Shown in pieces: positions 27,595 to 36,882 of a stretch of DNA of 64,000 nt. The notes under the pieces were generated by a model. That model did no database searches and was not told where the DNA came from. It was given only the letters and a program-made list of their open reading frames with translations. The translations under genes were made by a program, and so were the position numbers. Origin of the DNA: Thermus neutrinimicus (GTDB lineage: Bacteria; Deinococcota; Deinococci; Deinococcales; Thermaceae); NCBI RefSeq assembly GCF_022760955.1, contig NZ_JAKTNU010000011.1, positions 1-64,000 of the forward strand. The letters are read 5' to 3'. Within the stretch, counting starts at the first letter, position 1. Every line of letters starts with the position of its first letter.

Positions 27595-29340
27595 CTACCT
27601 GGCCTGGGCCTCCTCCACCTGCCAGTAAGCGGCCATCACCTTGCGCACTGCAGGGAGGGCCACGCGGCTTCCCTCCCCCCCGTTTTCAAAGAAGGCCACC
27701 ACCACCAGGGGCGGGTAGGGGGAGCCAGGTTCAGCGGGGCCGTAGCCCATGTACCAGGCGTGCTCGAGGCCGGCCCTCTTGCCCGGGGTTTCCGCGGTGC
27801 CCGTCTTGCCCCCGGTGGGTACGGGAAAGTTCCCGAGGATGTGGCGGGCGGTACCCTCCCGCACGGTCTTTCGTAAACCTTCCTGGAGAACGTTCCAAAA
27901 ACGGCCGGGTACCGGCTCAAGCCGGGGTCTAACCTCCTTTGGGCCCAGGCGTTTGACCAGGTGGAGGGTGGGCTTCTTCCCGCCGTTGGCGAGGGTGGAT
28001 AGCATGCGGGCCACCTGGGCTGGAGTGGTGAGGACGGGGCCCTGTCCGATGGCCAGGGAAAGGGTTTCCCCCGGGTACCAGGGCTCGTTTAGGGCTTCCC
28101 GCTTCCAGGCCCGGGTGGGGAGAAGCCCCGTGCGCTCAGCGATTTCCAGCCCGGTAGGCTCCCCCAGGCCCAGAAGGCGGGCCCTGGCCGCCAAGCGGTC
28201 CACCACCCCCAGGGGGTCCTGGGCTACGGCCTGGTAGTACCAGGTGTTGCAACTCCAGGCGATGGCCTCCTTCACCGTCATGGGGCCCATATCCCGGGTG
28301 GCCCAGTTGCGGCGCACCTGGCCGCCGAAGACGATATAGGGGCTGCACCGGAAGGGGGTGGAGGGGTTTACGTAGCCCTCTTCCAGCAGGGTGTAGCTGG
28401 TGGCCAGTTTGAAGGTGGAGCCCGGGGTGTAGGGCTGTACCGCCCGGTTCAGGAGGGGAAGGTCCTTGTCCTTTAGGAGGGCCTGGACCTCCTGGGGTAC
28501 GGGCCGTTTGGCGAAGAGGCTTGGGTCGAAGGAAGGGGCGCTGGCCATGGCCAGCACCTCCCCCGTTTGGGGATTCACGGCTACGATGGCCCCTTTGGTC
28601 CGGGTGGCGGGGGGAAGACCCTTGGACCTCCGCCCAGCGTTGATGTCGGCCAAGGCTTCCTCCAGGGCTTTTTCCGCGGCTCGCTGGAGGTCCAGGTCCA
28701 GGGTGAGGACCACGTCCTGCCCGGGGGTGGGTTCCTCCAGGATGGTTTCCCTGAGGCGCTCCCCCCGGACGTTGACCTCCACCGCCTTCAGGCCGCGCTT
28801 GCCCCTGAGGTAGGGCTCGAGGGCCGCCTCCAGGCCCGCTTGGCCCACCTGCTCGTCGGGGCTGTATCCCCGCTTCACCTGTTCGGCATTGGCCTGGAGC
28901 ACATACCCGAGGACGGGGCCCGAGATGGGGTTGGGGTAGGAGCGCTCGATGCGCTCCACCAGCTTGAGGTTTTTCTGGCCGGCGGTGATCTCCGCCAGAG
29001 TGGGCAGGAGATGCTCAGGCACCCCCGCCTTCAGAACCGTGGGACCTTGCACTTTGGGGAGCTCCTTTAGGCCCAAAAGGGGGAGAAGCCTTTCCTTGAA
29101 GGCCACCTCGCCCCCCTCGTACACCAGGTCCACCACCAACCGGTCCTGGGCGATCACCCGGCCCTTGCGGTCCAGGATGCGGCCCCGGGGGGCGGGTATT
29201 CCCTCGGTCTTCAGGTAGTTGCCCTGGCTCCTCAGGGCGTAGCGCTCGTGTTCCAACACCTGCAGCTGCCAGGCCCTAAGGGCCAGGAGGCCGAAGGCCA
29301 GGAGGAAGAAGAGCATCAGGGCGTAAAGCCGGCCAGTCAT
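27595..29340 (-). CDS. mrdA: Penicillin-binding protein 2 (elongasome transpeptidase)
   Basis: This 581-residue class B PBP crosslinks side-wall peptidoglycan. It has one N-terminal membrane anchor (about 5-22), a pedestal domain with RGRILDRKGRVIA, and the transpeptidase domain with the active serine in PGSTFKLAT, the SxN-type motif SCN in AWSCNTWYYQ, and KTGTAE. The ATG at 29340 overlaps the mreD stop as ATGA; the open frame upstream of it is read inside mreD. Its place after mreC-mreD defines the rod-shape operon; rodA and mreB are elsewhere. Confidence 0.95.
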   Translation of the reverse strand: MTGRLYALMLFFLLAFGLLALRAWQLQVLEHERYALRSQGNYLKTEGIPAPRGRILDRKGRVIAQDRLVVDLVYEGGEVAFKERLLPLLGLKELPKVQGPTVLKAGVPEHLLPTLAEITAGQKNLKLVERIERSYPNPISGPVLGYVLQANAEQVKRGYSPDEQVGQAGLEAALEPYLRGKRGLKAVEVNVRGERLRETILEEPTPGQDVVLTLDLDLQRAAEKALEEALADINAGRRSKGLPPATRTKGAIVAVNPQTGEVLAMASAPSFDPSLFAKRPVPQEVQALLKDKDLPLLNRAVQPYTPGSTFKLATSYTLLEEGYVNPSTPFRCSPYIVFGGQVRRNWATRDMGPMTVKEAIAWSCNTWYYQAVAQDPLGVVDRLAARARLLGLGEPTGLEIAERTGLLPTRAWKREALNEPWYPGETLSLAIGQGPVLTTPAQVARMLSTLANGGKKPTLHLVKRLGPKEVRPRLEPVPGRFWNVLQEGLRKTVREGTARHILGNFPVPTGGKTGTAETPGKRAGLEHAWYMGYGPAEPGSPYPPLVVVAFFENGGEGSRVALPAVRKVMAAYWQVEEAQAR

Positions 29341-29795
29341 GGTCGTCGAGGGGAGGGCAAAAAGCGCCAGGCCAGGAGGAGGAGGGGAAGGGTGAAGAGG
29401 CCCTCGAGGAGAAGGTCCATGGGCAGGAGGGGGGGAAGCTCCAGGCGGAGCCAGTAGGCCACCAGGAAGTAGCCCGCCCACTTGGCCAGAAAGGCCCACA
29501 CAAAGGAAAAGAGAACCCCTGGGGTCTCCTCCGGGGCCAGGCGGCGGCTTGCCGCATAGAAGGCGTAGCTGGCGCTCAAGAGCCCCACCGCGTGGAGGCC
29601 CAAAAGCCCAAGGCCCAGCAGGTCTTGCACAAGCCCCAGGAAAAAGGCCCAGGGAAGACCTAAGTAAAAGGGAAGGCTACGGGCGTAGAGGAGGGCCAGG
29701 ACCAGGAAGAGGTCTGGGGCCATCAGCCCTTGGGGCCAGAGGGCCCCTAGGAATCCGGAGAGCACAAGGGTGAGGAGGAGAAGAATCCCCATCAT
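29337..29795 (-). CDS. mreD: Rod shape-determining protein MreD
   Basis: The 152-residue inner-membrane protein has about five transmembrane helices and little hydrophilic sequence, as expected for MreD. GLVQDLLGLGLLGLHAVGLL matches the conserved loop between helices. Overlaps of 4 nt with both mreC and mrdA (ATGA) show translational coupling. The assignment rests on this context as well as on the membrane pattern. Confidence 0.9.
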   Translation of the reverse strand: MMGILLLLTLVLSGFLGALWPQGLMAPDLFLVLALLYARSLPFYLGLPWAFFLGLVQDLLGLGLLGLHAVGLLSASYAFYAASRRLAPEETPGVLFSFVWAFLAKWAGYFLVAYWLRLELPPLLPMDLLLEGLFTLPLLLLAWRFLPSPRRP

Positions 29796-30580
29796 AAGGG
29801 CCTCAGCACGATTACCTCCTCCAGGAGGGAAAGCTCCACCAGGGGCTTGACCCAGGCCCGTAGCTTTAGGCCGCCCTGGACGCGCTCGAGGCGTTCCACC
29901 CGGCCCACGGGGATCCCGTCTGGGAAAAGGCCCAAGGGAGCCCCGGTGAGGAGCAGATCGCCCGGGGCCACCTTGACCGTGGGGGGAAACTCCGCCACCA
30001 GGTGGTCAGGGGGAACACCCCGGGCCACTCCCCGTCCTGGGGTCTTTTCCGGCCGTACTCCCACCTGGCTTTCCGGATCCAAGAGGGTGCGCACCAGGGC
30101 CCGGCGTTCCTCCACCTCCACGACAAGCCCCACCAGCCCTTCCGGGGCGGTCACCGGCATGCCCACCCGGAGGCCATCCCGCTCCCCAAGGCCCAGGAGG
30201 AGCCGGCGGTAAAGGCCGGAGAGGTCCTCCCCCACCACCGGGGCCACCGCCACCACCCCTGGGGCCTGCGAGGCCTGCACCTTGAGGGCCCGGGAGAGGC
30301 GTTCCACCTCGAGGCGAAGCCTCCGGTTTTCGCTTTCCAGCTGGGCCAGCTGGGCTTTTAGGGCTCGGTTCTCCGCATAGAGGTCTTGGCGGTCAAGGAG
30401 GGCGGTCAGGGCGGCCCTTAGGTTCTGCCCCAGGCGGTGGCCCAGGGCCGGCAGGGGCGCGGTGAGGGGGGAAAGGGTAAGGCTTAGGCGGGGGGCAAGG
30501 GGGCGCGTTAAGGCCGCCATGGCCAGGCCCAGGGCCAGGAGGAGGAGGAAGAGCCCCCGCCGAAGGGCCACTTCCCTCAC
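29792..30580 (-). CDS. mreC: Rod shape-determining protein MreC
   Basis: The 262-residue bitopic protein has an N-terminal membrane segment (about 8-25), a coiled coil ([20 protein letters not shown]), then the periplasmic double beta-barrel with [20 protein letters not shown] and [12 protein letters not shown]. It links the cytoplasmic MreB machinery to PBP2. The start codon is GTG at 30580, overlapping the maf stop as GTGA. Confidence 0.93.
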   Translation of the reverse strand: MREVALRRGLFLLLLALGLAMAALTRPLAPRLSLTLSPLTAPLPALGHRLGQNLRAALTALLDRQDLYAENRALKAQLAQLESENRRLRLEVERLSRALKVQASQAPGVVAVAPVVGEDLSGLYRRLLLGLGERDGLRVGMPVTAPEGLVGLVVEVEERRALVRTLLDPESQVGVRPEKTPGRGVARGVPPDHLVAEFPPTVKVAPGDLLLTGAPLGLFPDGIPVGRVERLERVQGGLKLRAWVKPLVELSLLEEVIVLRPL

Positions 30581-31152
30581 GGCCTAAACCCCCTTTCCCA
30601 AAGCAGGGCGAAGACCCGGGCCACGGGCAGGCCCACCACCGTGTAGAAATCCCCCTCGATTCCCTCCAGGAGGGCCATTCCCAGGCCTTGGGCCCCGTAG
30701 CCCCCTGCCTTGTCCAGGCCTTCTCCGCTCTGCACGTACCAGGCGATCTCCTCCTCGGAAAGGGGGCGGAAGCGGACTTGGGTGGTGTGCACCTCCACCA
30801 CCAGGTCCTGAGGGGTGCGCAGGTAGATGGCGGTGTGGACCCGGTGGGTTCTGCCGGAAAGGAGGCGGAGGAAGAGGTGGTTTTCCCCCCGATCCTTGGG
30901 CTTGCCGAGGACCTGGCCGTCCAGGTCCACCACGGTGTCCGCCGCCAGCACCCACTCCCCCAGTACCTCCTCTCCCTTGCGCAGGGCTAGGGCTAGGGCC
31001 AACTCCCTGGGGTCCTGGGGAAGGTCGGCTCCGGTTTCCTCCACCCTTGGGGGCACCACCCTTAGGGGAAAGCCCAGGGCCTCGAGGAGGGCCCTGCGCC
31101 TAGGGCTTCCCGAGGCCAGGGTGAGCACTAAAGGGGTTGCCCTTCCCGCCAT
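30577..31152 (-). CDS. maf: Maf-like nucleoside triphosphate pyrophosphatase
   Basis: Maf proteins hydrolyse dTTP/UTP or modified nucleotides to monophosphates. The 191-residue protein has the family start [48 protein letters not shown] and a Lys-Ala-Gly block [11 protein letters not shown] use ATG 31152, which overlaps the upstream PLD gene by 25 nt. GTG 31128 is an attractive alternative: it shares a base with the PLD stop (TAGTG) and begins directly at the first strand. Its place between mreC and a nuclease-like gene repeats the common maf-mreBCD association. Confidence 0.92.
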   Translation of the reverse strand: MAGRATPLVLTLASGSPRRRALLEALGFPLRVVPPRVEETGADLPQDPRELALALALRKGEEVLGEWVLAADTVVDLDGQVLGKPKDRGENHLFLRLLSGRTHRVHTAIYLRTPQDLVVEVHTTQVRFRPLSEEEIAWYVQSGEGLDKAGGYGAQGLGMALLEGIEGDFYTVVGLPVARVFALLWERGFRP

Positions 31153-32282
31153 AGCCTTAGGATCTCCTCCCGGTAGCGCTCCGCCAAGCCGGGGCTTTGC
31201 AGGATCAGGAGGTTTTCGTTGTTCACCTGCCACGCCCTGGCGGTGAAGTTGTAGCTTCCCGTGACCACGAAGGCGCCGTCGATGACCATCACCTTGTGGT
31301 GCAGGGTGTAGGGGTTGCCATCCTTGCGCACCGCCACCCCGGCCCGTAGGAGCTCGTCTTCCCGGCTATCCTTTAGGTTGCGGGTTTCCAGAAGGACCTG
31401 TACCCCCACCCCTTTCCTGTGGGCCTGGACCAAAGCCTCCACCACCTCCCGGTCCGTGAGCACGAAGGCGGCCACCAGGATCTCCTTCCTGGCAGCCCTA
31501 AGCCTTTCCAGAAGAGCTTGTCGGGCCAGGGCACCCCCTTTGGGGCTGAAGTAGGCGGTACCCTGCGCCGCTATGCCCTTTTCCGGGGAAAGGCTGAAGG
31601 CTAGCGGTTCCCCTAAACCCTCCTTGGTTCCGCCAAAAAGGGCGGCAAACTCCCGGGCGTAGCCTTGGGCCAAGGCGGCAGAGGGCAAAAGGAGGCTGTT
31701 TTCGTTGTTTTGAGCAAAAGCGTTCCAGGTCATGTTGGTGCTTCCCGTCCACACCACCTGTCCGTCCACCACCAAGAACTTGTGGTGCATGAAGCCTTCC
31801 CGTTCGTCAAAGCAAACGGGGATGCCCACGATCTCTTCACAGTCCAGGGATAGGGGCTTGACCCGTTGCCTCAGGGCTTCCTGGGGTACCCTGGGGGTGT
31901 TTCCCCCTTGGCCCAGGGCGCCCCCCACCAGGTAGCGGCGGAAATCGCTTCGGTAGTCGCTTTCCCCGTAGAGCCTGACCCTCACCCCTCGCTCCTTGGC
32001 CCTGAACAAGGCCTTGGCGATCTCCAGGTCGCGGAACTCATAGAAGGCCCCCTCCAGGCTCTCCTTGGCCCCGTCCATGAGGGCGATGAGCCGGGCCTTG
32101 GCGGCCTCCCCTTCCCGGGGCATGAAGTAGACCTCCGCGCCCCCCGCTTCCGCCTGAGGGGGAGGGGAAGGGGGGCCTGGGCGGAGCTCCTGGAAAAGCC
32201 AGAGGAGGAGGATGACCAGGAGGAGCAAATAGCCGGGAAGCCCGCCCAGGGTGGGCTTTTCCCGCCGCCTTTTAGTACCCAT
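31128..32282 (-). CDS. Membrane-anchored phospholipase D-like protein
   Basis: The 384-residue protein has an N-terminal membrane anchor (about 15-30, [12 protein letters not shown]) and two PLD half-domains. The first HKD motif is HHKFLVVDG followed by TGSTNMT; the second is HHKVMVIDG followed by TGSYNFT. Both catalytic His/Lys/Asp sets are complete. The first repeat has an insert with two cysteines ([10 protein letters not shown]), possibly a disulphide. It could be a cardiolipin-type synthase, a phospholipase or an envelope nuclease; the asymmetry and single anchor make nuclease or phospholipase more likely than synthase. It overlaps deoC by 11 nt. Confidence 0.85.
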   Translation of the reverse strand: MGTKRRREKPTLGGLPGYLLLLVILLLWLFQELRPGPPSPPPQAEAGGAEVYFMPREGEAAKARLIALMDGAKESLEGAFYEFRDLEIAKALFRAKERGVRVRLYGESDYRSDFRRYLVGGALGQGGNTPRVPQEALRQRVKPLSLDCEEIVGIPVCFDEREGFMHHKFLVVDGQVVWTGSTNMTWNAFAQNNENSLLLPSAALAQGYAREFAALFGGTKEGLGEPLAFSLSPEKGIAAQGTAYFSPKGGALARQALLERLRAARKEILVAAFVLTDREVVEALVQAHRKGVGVQVLLETRNLKDSREDELLRAGVAVRKDGNPYTLHHKVMVIDGAFVVTGSYNFTARAWQVNNENLLILQSPGLAERYREEILRLWREGQPL

Positions 32283-32931
32283 TCCCGCTCTCCCCTTTCA
32301 CTAAGGCCACCCCGCTGGAGGTGCCCAGCCTTGTGGCCCCCGCCTCGAGGAGCTTGATGGCGGCCTCTCGGTCGCGGATGCCTCCCGCCGCCTTCACCTG
32401 GGCCCGGCCCCGGGCCACCCGGACCAGGAGCTCCACGTCCTCCAGGCTGGCCCCCCGGGGTCCAAAGCCGGTGGAGGTTTTCAAAAAGTCGGCCCCGCCC
32501 CGGATGGCCGCCTCGGCCAGGCTGCCCAGGGCCTCAGGGGCGAAGTGGCCTGTTTCCAGAATCACCTTGAGCACCGCCTTGGGTGCCGCCTGGCGCACGG
32601 CGCGGACCTCCTCCTCGATGTAGGCGTAATCTCCGGCGGAGGCTCGGCCCAGGTGGATCACCATATCCACCTCATCGGCCCCTTGGGCAAGGGCCAAGGC
32701 CGCCTCGAGGGCCTTGACCTCCTTGGCTGGGTAGCCTAGGGGAAAGCCCACCACGGTCACCAGGCGAAAAGGGGCATGGGGGTAACGCTCCCGCACCAAG
32801 GGGATGTAGGACGGGGGGATGCAGAGGCCGAAAAACCCGTATTCCAAGGCTTCCTCCGCCACCTTCAGGATCTCTTCCGGGGTGGCGGTGGGTTTTAAGA
32901 GGGTGTGGTCGATGTGGGCGGCCAGGTCCAT
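32272..32931 (-). CDS. deoC: Deoxyribose-phosphate aldolase
   Basis: DeoC cleaves 2-deoxyribose 5-phosphate to acetaldehyde and glyceraldehyde 3-phosphate through a lysine Schiff base. The 219-residue barrel has DHTLLKPTAT at the start, the Schiff-base lysine in VLKVILETG (or the adjacent catalytic KTSTGF), and VKAAGGIRDRE with the second lysine. It is the promoter-proximal gene of the minus-strand cluster to minC. A TATGAT box on the minus strand (32945-32940) ends 8 nt before the ATG. Confidence 0.95.
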   Translation of the reverse strand: MDLAAHIDHTLLKPTATPEEILKVAEEALEYGFFGLCIPPSYIPLVRERYPHAPFRLVTVVGFPLGYPAKEVKALEAALALAQGADEVDMVIHLGRASAGDYAYIEEEVRAVRQAAPKAVLKVILETGHFAPEALGSLAEAAIRGGADFLKTSTGFGPRGASLEDVELLVRVARGRAQVKAAGGIRDREAAIKLLEAGATRLGTSSGVALVKGESGNGY

Positions 32932-32959
32932 ACCCTGCCATCATACGCAAAGGGTGTGA

Positions 32960-32995
32960 TAGGATGAAAAGAGGCCCCTTGGTGGGGCTTTTTTT
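32960..32995 (+). promoter_or_regulatory. ychF promoter and leader hairpin with T-tract
   Basis: TAGGAT (32960-32965), preceded by TGA to give an extended TGn -10, predicts a start near 32972. There a stem pairs 32972-32978 with 32984-32990 around TTGGT, and seven or more Ts follow (32989-32995). No plus-strand gene lies upstream, so this terminator-like hairpin is in the ychF leader; the GAGGT ribosome site follows immediately. Confidence 0.65.
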
Positions 32996-33004
32996 GAGGT
33001 CGAG

Positions 33005-34129
33005 ATGCTGGCTGTGGGAATCGTCGGTCTGCCCAACGTGGGCAAGTCCACCCTCTTTAACGCCCTCACCCGGGCTGGGGCTTTGGCGGCCAACTACCCC
33101 TTCGCCACCATTGACAAGAACGTGGGCGTGGTATCCCTGGAGGACGAGAGGCTTTACGCCTTGCAGGAGGTGTTTGCCAAGGGGGGTCGGAAGCCCCCCA
33201 TCGTCCCCACCCACGTGGAGTTTGTGGACATCGCTGGCTTGGTCAAGGGGGCCCATAGGGGGGAAGGCCTGGGCAACCAGTTTCTGGCCCACATCCGCGA
33301 GGTGGCGGCCATCGCCCACGTGCTCCGCTGTTTTCCCGACCCCGATGTGGTGCACGTGATGGGCCGGGTGGATCCCCTGGAGGATGCCGAGGTGGTGGAA
33401 ACCGAGCTCCTCCTCGCAGACCTCGCCACCTGGGAAAGGCGGCTTGAGCGGCTGAGAAAGGAAGCCCGGGCCAACCGCGACCTGGCCCCCACCCTCGAGG
33501 TGGCGGAGGCCCTTCACGCCCACCTTCAGGGGGGAAAGCCTGCCCGCACCTTTCCCTGGGACGGGCAGGAGGGGAAGGATACCGAGCTTCGCCGCCTCCT
33601 CAAGGAAACCCCCCTCCTCACCGCTAAGCCGGTGATCTACGTGGCCAACGTGGGCGAGGAGGACCTGCCTGAGGGGGAGGGTAACCCCCACGTCCAAGCG
33701 GTGCGGGAAAAGGCCACGGCCGAGGGGGCAGAGGTGGTGGTGGTTTCCGCCCGGCTGGAGGCGGAGCTGGCCGAGCTTTCAAAGGAGGAGGCAAAGGAGC
33801 TCCTTGCCGCCTATGGCCTAAGGGAGAGCGGCCTCCAGCGCCTGGCCCAGGCGGGGTATAGGGCGCTTGGCCTCATCACCTTCTTCACCGCCGGGGAAAA
33901 GGAGGTGCGGGCCTGGACGGTGCGCCGGGGAACCAAGGCCCCAGAGGCGGCGGGGGAGATCCACTCCGACATGGAGAGGGGCTTTATCCGGGCCGAGGTC
34001 ATCTCCTGGGAAAAGCTGGTGGAGGCTGGGGGATGGGCCAAGGCCAAGGAGCGGGGTTGGGTGCGCCTCGAGGGCAGGGAGTACGAGGTTCAGGATGGGG
34101 ATGTCCTCTACGTTCTCTTCAACGTGTGA
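33005..34129 (+). CDS. ychF: Redox-regulated ATPase/GTP-binding protein YchF
   Basis: The 374-residue Obg-family protein is ribosome-associated and usually prefers ATP. It has the P-loop GLPNVGKST (G1, about 8-16), G3 DIAGLVKGA, and the altered G4 YVANVGEED expected of YchF. A coiled-coil insert follows near residues 125-195 and a C-terminal TGS domain ([20 protein letters not shown]). The ATG at 33005 has GAGGT just upstream. Convergent or divergent readings in this gene are shadows. Confidence 0.95.
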   Translation: MLAVGIVGLPNVGKSTLFNALTRAGALAANYPFATIDKNVGVVSLEDERLYALQEVFAKGGRKPPIVPTHVEFVDIAGLVKGAHRGEGLGNQFLAHIREVAAIAHVLRCFPDPDVVHVMGRVDPLEDAEVVETELLLADLATWERRLERLRKEARANRDLAPTLEVAEALHAHLQGGKPARTFPWDGQEGKDTELRRLLKETPLLTAKPVIYVANVGEEDLPEGEGNPHVQAVREKATAEGAEVVVVSARLEAELAELSKEEAKELLAAYGLRESGLQRLAQAGYRALGLITFFTAGEKEVRAWTVRRGTKAPEAAGEIHSDMERGFIRAEVISWEKLVEAGGWAKAKERGWVRLEGREYEVQDGDVLYVLFNV

Positions 34130-34160
34130 TCCCATCCGGACATGGCCTAGGCGAGAGGGT

Positions 34161-34189
34161 TTGACGGGAGGCCCTCTTTGCCCTACAAT
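34161..34189 (+). promoter_or_regulatory. tRNA-Gln promoter
   Basis: TTGACG (34161-34166), a 17-nt spacer and TACAAT (34184-34189) form one of the best promoters in the window. Transcription should begin near 34196, leaving a 5' leader of about 31 nt for RNase P to remove. Confidence 0.8.
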
Positions 34190-34226
34190 CTTGATGGCCT
34201 TGCCCATCGGGGCAGACCCTTAGCGC

Positions 34227-34300
34227 TGGGGCGTCGTCTAATGGCAGGACAGCGGACTTTGGATCCGCCGGTCGTGGTTCGAGTCCACGCGCCCCAGCCA
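34227..34300 (+). tRNA. tRNA-Gln (anticodon UUG)
   Basis: A 74-nt cloverleaf includes an encoded CCA (34298-34300). The acceptor arms are 34227-34233 and 34290-34296, with discriminator G34297. The anticodon stem GCGGA/TCCGC closes the loop CTTTGGA, giving anticodon TTG at 34259-34261. The T arm contains GGTTCGAGTCC. It reads CAA and, by wobble, CAG. Six Ts follow at once (34303-34308). Confidence 0.97.
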
Positions 34301-34332
34301 GATTTTTTCACATCCTTTTCGCAACCCCCCGA

Positions 34333-34338
34333 TAGACT
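34333..34338 (+). promoter_or_regulatory. -10 box of a leaderless gene
   Basis: TAGACT (34333-34338) is followed by AGCCCC and then GTG at 34345. There is no ribosome site. Confidence 0.65.
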
Positions 34339-34344
34339 AGCCCC

Positions 34345-34719
34345 GTGGCGACGGATTACCCGGGGCTTCTCCTATTAAGCCGCAACGATGCCCTGCGGGC
34401 CTATGTGGATCTGGTGCTTTCCGAGCGGGGCATCCCTGTCCGCCACTTTGACCTGGCCCGGGAAGGCCTTTTTTGGCTTGTGGACCACACGCCCAGGTAT
34501 GTGCTTTTGGACCAAGACCTGGACGTGGATCCCTTTGCCGTGGCCGCCCGCATCCGGCATGTGCGCCGGCTTAAGGAGGTGCCCTTGGCGGTGCTGATAG
34601 AGCCCACCGAGAAGCACCGGACCACCGCCCAAGTGGTGCGGGTGAAGGCCATAGAGAAGCCCCTCACCCGGGACAAGCTCTACCGCTTTTTGGGGTTGGG
34701 GGAGGCCCATGTAAACTGA
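34345..34719 (+). CDS. Degenerate receiver-domain protein (single-domain response regulator-like)
   Basis: The 124-residue protein has the alternating alpha/beta pattern of a CheY-like domain. A phosphoacceptor-type Asp lies in YVLLDQDLD, a Thr/Ser position in AVLIEPTE, and the conserved Lys in KAIEKPLT. The acidic pair normally at the end of strand 1 is replaced by SRND, so metal binding and phosphorylation may be lost. There is no output domain. It stands 5 nt ahead of the PBP1A gene and is probably co-transcribed. Its penultimate codon GTA and stop TGA form a TAAACT -10 box for that gene. Confidence 0.75.
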   Translation: MATDYPGLLLLSRNDALRAYVDLVLSERGIPVRHFDLAREGLFWLVDHTPRYVLLDQDLDVDPFAVAARIRHVRRLKEVPLAVLIEPTEKHRTTAQVVRVKAIEKPLTRDKLYRFLGLGEAHVN

Positions 34720-34724
34720 GGGCC

Positions 34725-36863
34725 GTGCGGGTGCTCCGCTTCCTCTTCCTTTTGCTGGCCGGCCTTTTGGGGGGATTGGGCCTGGCCTTGGGCTACCTGG
34801 CCTATGCCTACACCCGCGACCTTCCCGACCTCTCCCAGTTTGATCGGTTGCGCCTCACCGCCACCTCCACCCTCTATGCCCGGGACGGTACCCCCTTGGC
34901 CCAGATCGCCAGCGTGGAGGAGGGAAGGGCCATTCACCGGAGCCTGGTGCGGCTTACCGAGGTGTCCCCGGCGGCGGTGGCGGCGGTGGTCTTTTCCGAG
35001 GACCGCCGGTTTTTCCGGCACTACGGGGTGGATTTCGTGCGCCTTCTAGGGGCCCTCTACGCCATCCTTCGGGGGGATCTCCAAGGAGGAAGCACCATCA
35101 CCACCCAGGTGATCAAGAACACCCTCCTCAAGGAGCTGGCCCAGACCCGTTCCCTGGAACGCAAGTTCAAGGAGTGGGCCTTGGCCCTCGAGCTGGAGAG
35201 GCGCTACACCAAGGAGGAGATCCTGGAGATGTACCTGAACGTGGTGCCCTGGGGAGGCAACGCCGTGGGCATCAAGGGGGCAGCGGAGGCCTATTTCGGC
35301 AAGGACCCTGCCGCCTTGACCCTGGCGGAAGGCCTCTACCTGGCCTCCCTGATCCCGGCCCCCAACGCCCGGTACCAGGACCTGAAGGGGGTGCGGGAGC
35401 GGATGCGCCTGCTTTTGGACCAGATGGTGGCCGAAGGCTGGGTGAGCCGGGAGGTGGCCGAGGCCGCCTGGCGGGAGCCCCTTGCCCCCAAGGGGTGGGA
35501 GGTGCGCTACGACGGGGAGGGAAACCTCCTGGAGGCCAGGCTGGTGGATCCCGAGGCCCGCATCCTCAGGCAACTGGACTATCGGATGGCCCCCCATTTC
35601 GTCCTCGAGGTGCGCCGCTTCCTCGAGGCCCGCTTCGGAAAGGAAAAGGTCTACGGTGAGGGGGGGCTTAAGGTGTACACCACCTTGGACCCGGTCATGC
35701 AACGGGCAGCGGAGGCTGCGGCCAAGGGGGCCAGGCTTCCCGAGGGGGCAGAGCTGGCCATGGTGGGCCTGGACCCCGAGACGGGGGAGGTGCTGGCCCT
35801 GGTGGGGGGGGTAAGGAGGGAGGGGGATGAGTACAACCGGGCCACCCGGGCCCTGCGCAATCCTGGGAGTGCGGTGAAACCCTTTGTCTACGCCACCGCC
35901 TTTGAGGAGGGCTGGACCCAGGCCACCTTGGTTCCCGACCGCCCCCTGGAGTTTCCCGATCCCAGCCAGAAGGGGGGCGTATGGCGGCCCAAGAACTTCT
36001 CCGGTACCTTTCTCCACCGGGAGATCACGGTGCGCTATGCCCTGGACCTCTCCCTCAACCTGCCCGCCATCTACACCGCCCAGGCCATAGGGGTGGAGAA
36101 GGTGGCGAGAAAACTCTCCCAGGCGGGTTTTGCGGTGAAGTATCCCACCCTGGCCATCGCCATCGGGGGAGCCTCCATCACCCCGGTGGACCTGGCGGCA
36201 GCCTATGCCGCCTTCGCCAATGGGGGCTACCGGGTCACCCCCATATACGTGAGGCGGGTGGAGGACGCTCAGGGCCAGGTGCTCTACCAGGCCATTCCGG
36301 AAAGGCGGAGGCTCTTTGATCCCCTGGTGGCCTACCAGGGGTGGGACCTCCTGAAGGGATATGTCTACGACCTGGGGGAAAAGGGCCTGGCCAAGGGGGC
36401 CCGCATCCCCGGGCGGGTGGTGGGGGGAAAGACCGGGACCACCAACGAGGCCCGGGATCTGTGGTTCGCTGGGGTCACCCAGGGGCTTTCCGCGGTGGTC
36501 TGGGTGGGCCGGGATGACAACAAGCCCTTGCGCATGGGAGGAAGGGAGCCTTCCAGCTCCGTGGTCAACCCTCCCATCTGGCGGGAGTTCGTGGCGGGGG
36601 CCTTGCGGGGACGGCCTGGGGGGGATTTCTCCCCCCCTGCGGGCCTTGTGCAGGCGGAGATGGATCTCCTTTCAGGCCAGCCCTCCCAGGGGGGGATAAG
36701 GGCTTGGTTCCCTCAGGGGAAGGTACCCGTGGCCCTCCCGCAGGCTTCGCCTTCGCAGGGAGCTGGGCCTCTTCGGGAAGCCCCACCGGCTGGGATAGGG
36801 TCCATGAACCATCCCCCGGATTCTAACGAGGAGGCTTTCCCTGCCCCCCCACCCGGGCAGTGA
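34725..36863 (+). CDS. mrcA: Bifunctional penicillin-binding protein 1A
   Basis: The 712-residue class A PBP polymerises and crosslinks peptidoglycan. It has an N-terminal anchor (about 5-28), the GT51 glycosyltransferase with catalytic Glu in FSEDRRFFRHYG and GGSTITTQVIKN, then the transpeptidase with active serine in NPGSAVKPF, SLN in LDLSLNLP, and KTGTTNEA. A Pro-rich tail of roughly 60 residues follows the enzyme domain. The GTG at 34725 begins 7 nt after a TAAACT box formed with the upstream stop. No good ribosome site is seen. Confidence 0.95.
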   Translation: MRVLRFLFLLLAGLLGGLGLALGYLAYAYTRDLPDLSQFDRLRLTATSTLYARDGTPLAQIASVEEGRAIHRSLVRLTEVSPAAVAAVVFSEDRRFFRHYGVDFVRLLGALYAILRGDLQGGSTITTQVIKNTLLKELAQTRSLERKFKEWALALELERRYTKEEILEMYLNVVPWGGNAVGIKGAAEAYFGKDPAALTLAEGLYLASLIPAPNARYQDLKGVRERMRLLLDQMVAEGWVSREVAEAAWREPLAPKGWEVRYDGEGNLLEARLVDPEARILRQLDYRMAPHFVLEVRRFLEARFGKEKVYGEGGLKVYTTLDPVMQRAAEAAAKGARLPEGAELAMVGLDPETGEVLALVGGVRREGDEYNRATRALRNPGSAVKPFVYATAFEEGWTQATLVPDRPLEFPDPSQKGGVWRPKNFSGTFLHREITVRYALDLSLNLPAIYTAQAIGVEKVARKLSQAGFAVKYPTLAIAIGGASITPVDLAAAYAAFANGGYRVTPIYVRRVEDAQGQVLYQAIPERRRLFDPLVAYQGWDLLKGYVYDLGEKGLAKGARIPGRVVGGKTGTTNEARDLWFAGVTQGLSAVVWVGRDDNKPLRMGGREPSSSVVNPPIWREFVAGALRGRPGGDFSPPAGLVQAEMDLLSGQPSQGGIRAWFPQGKVPVALPQASPSQGAGPLREAPPAGIGSMNHPPDSNEEAFPAPPPGQ

Positions 36864-36882
36864 GGACCTCGAGGAGGAGGCT

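Noticed and set aside
34303-34308. T-run after tRNA-Gln as an intrinsic terminator
   Set aside because: No dedicated hairpin precedes it other than the tRNA acceptor stem; possible, but not supported enough to list.
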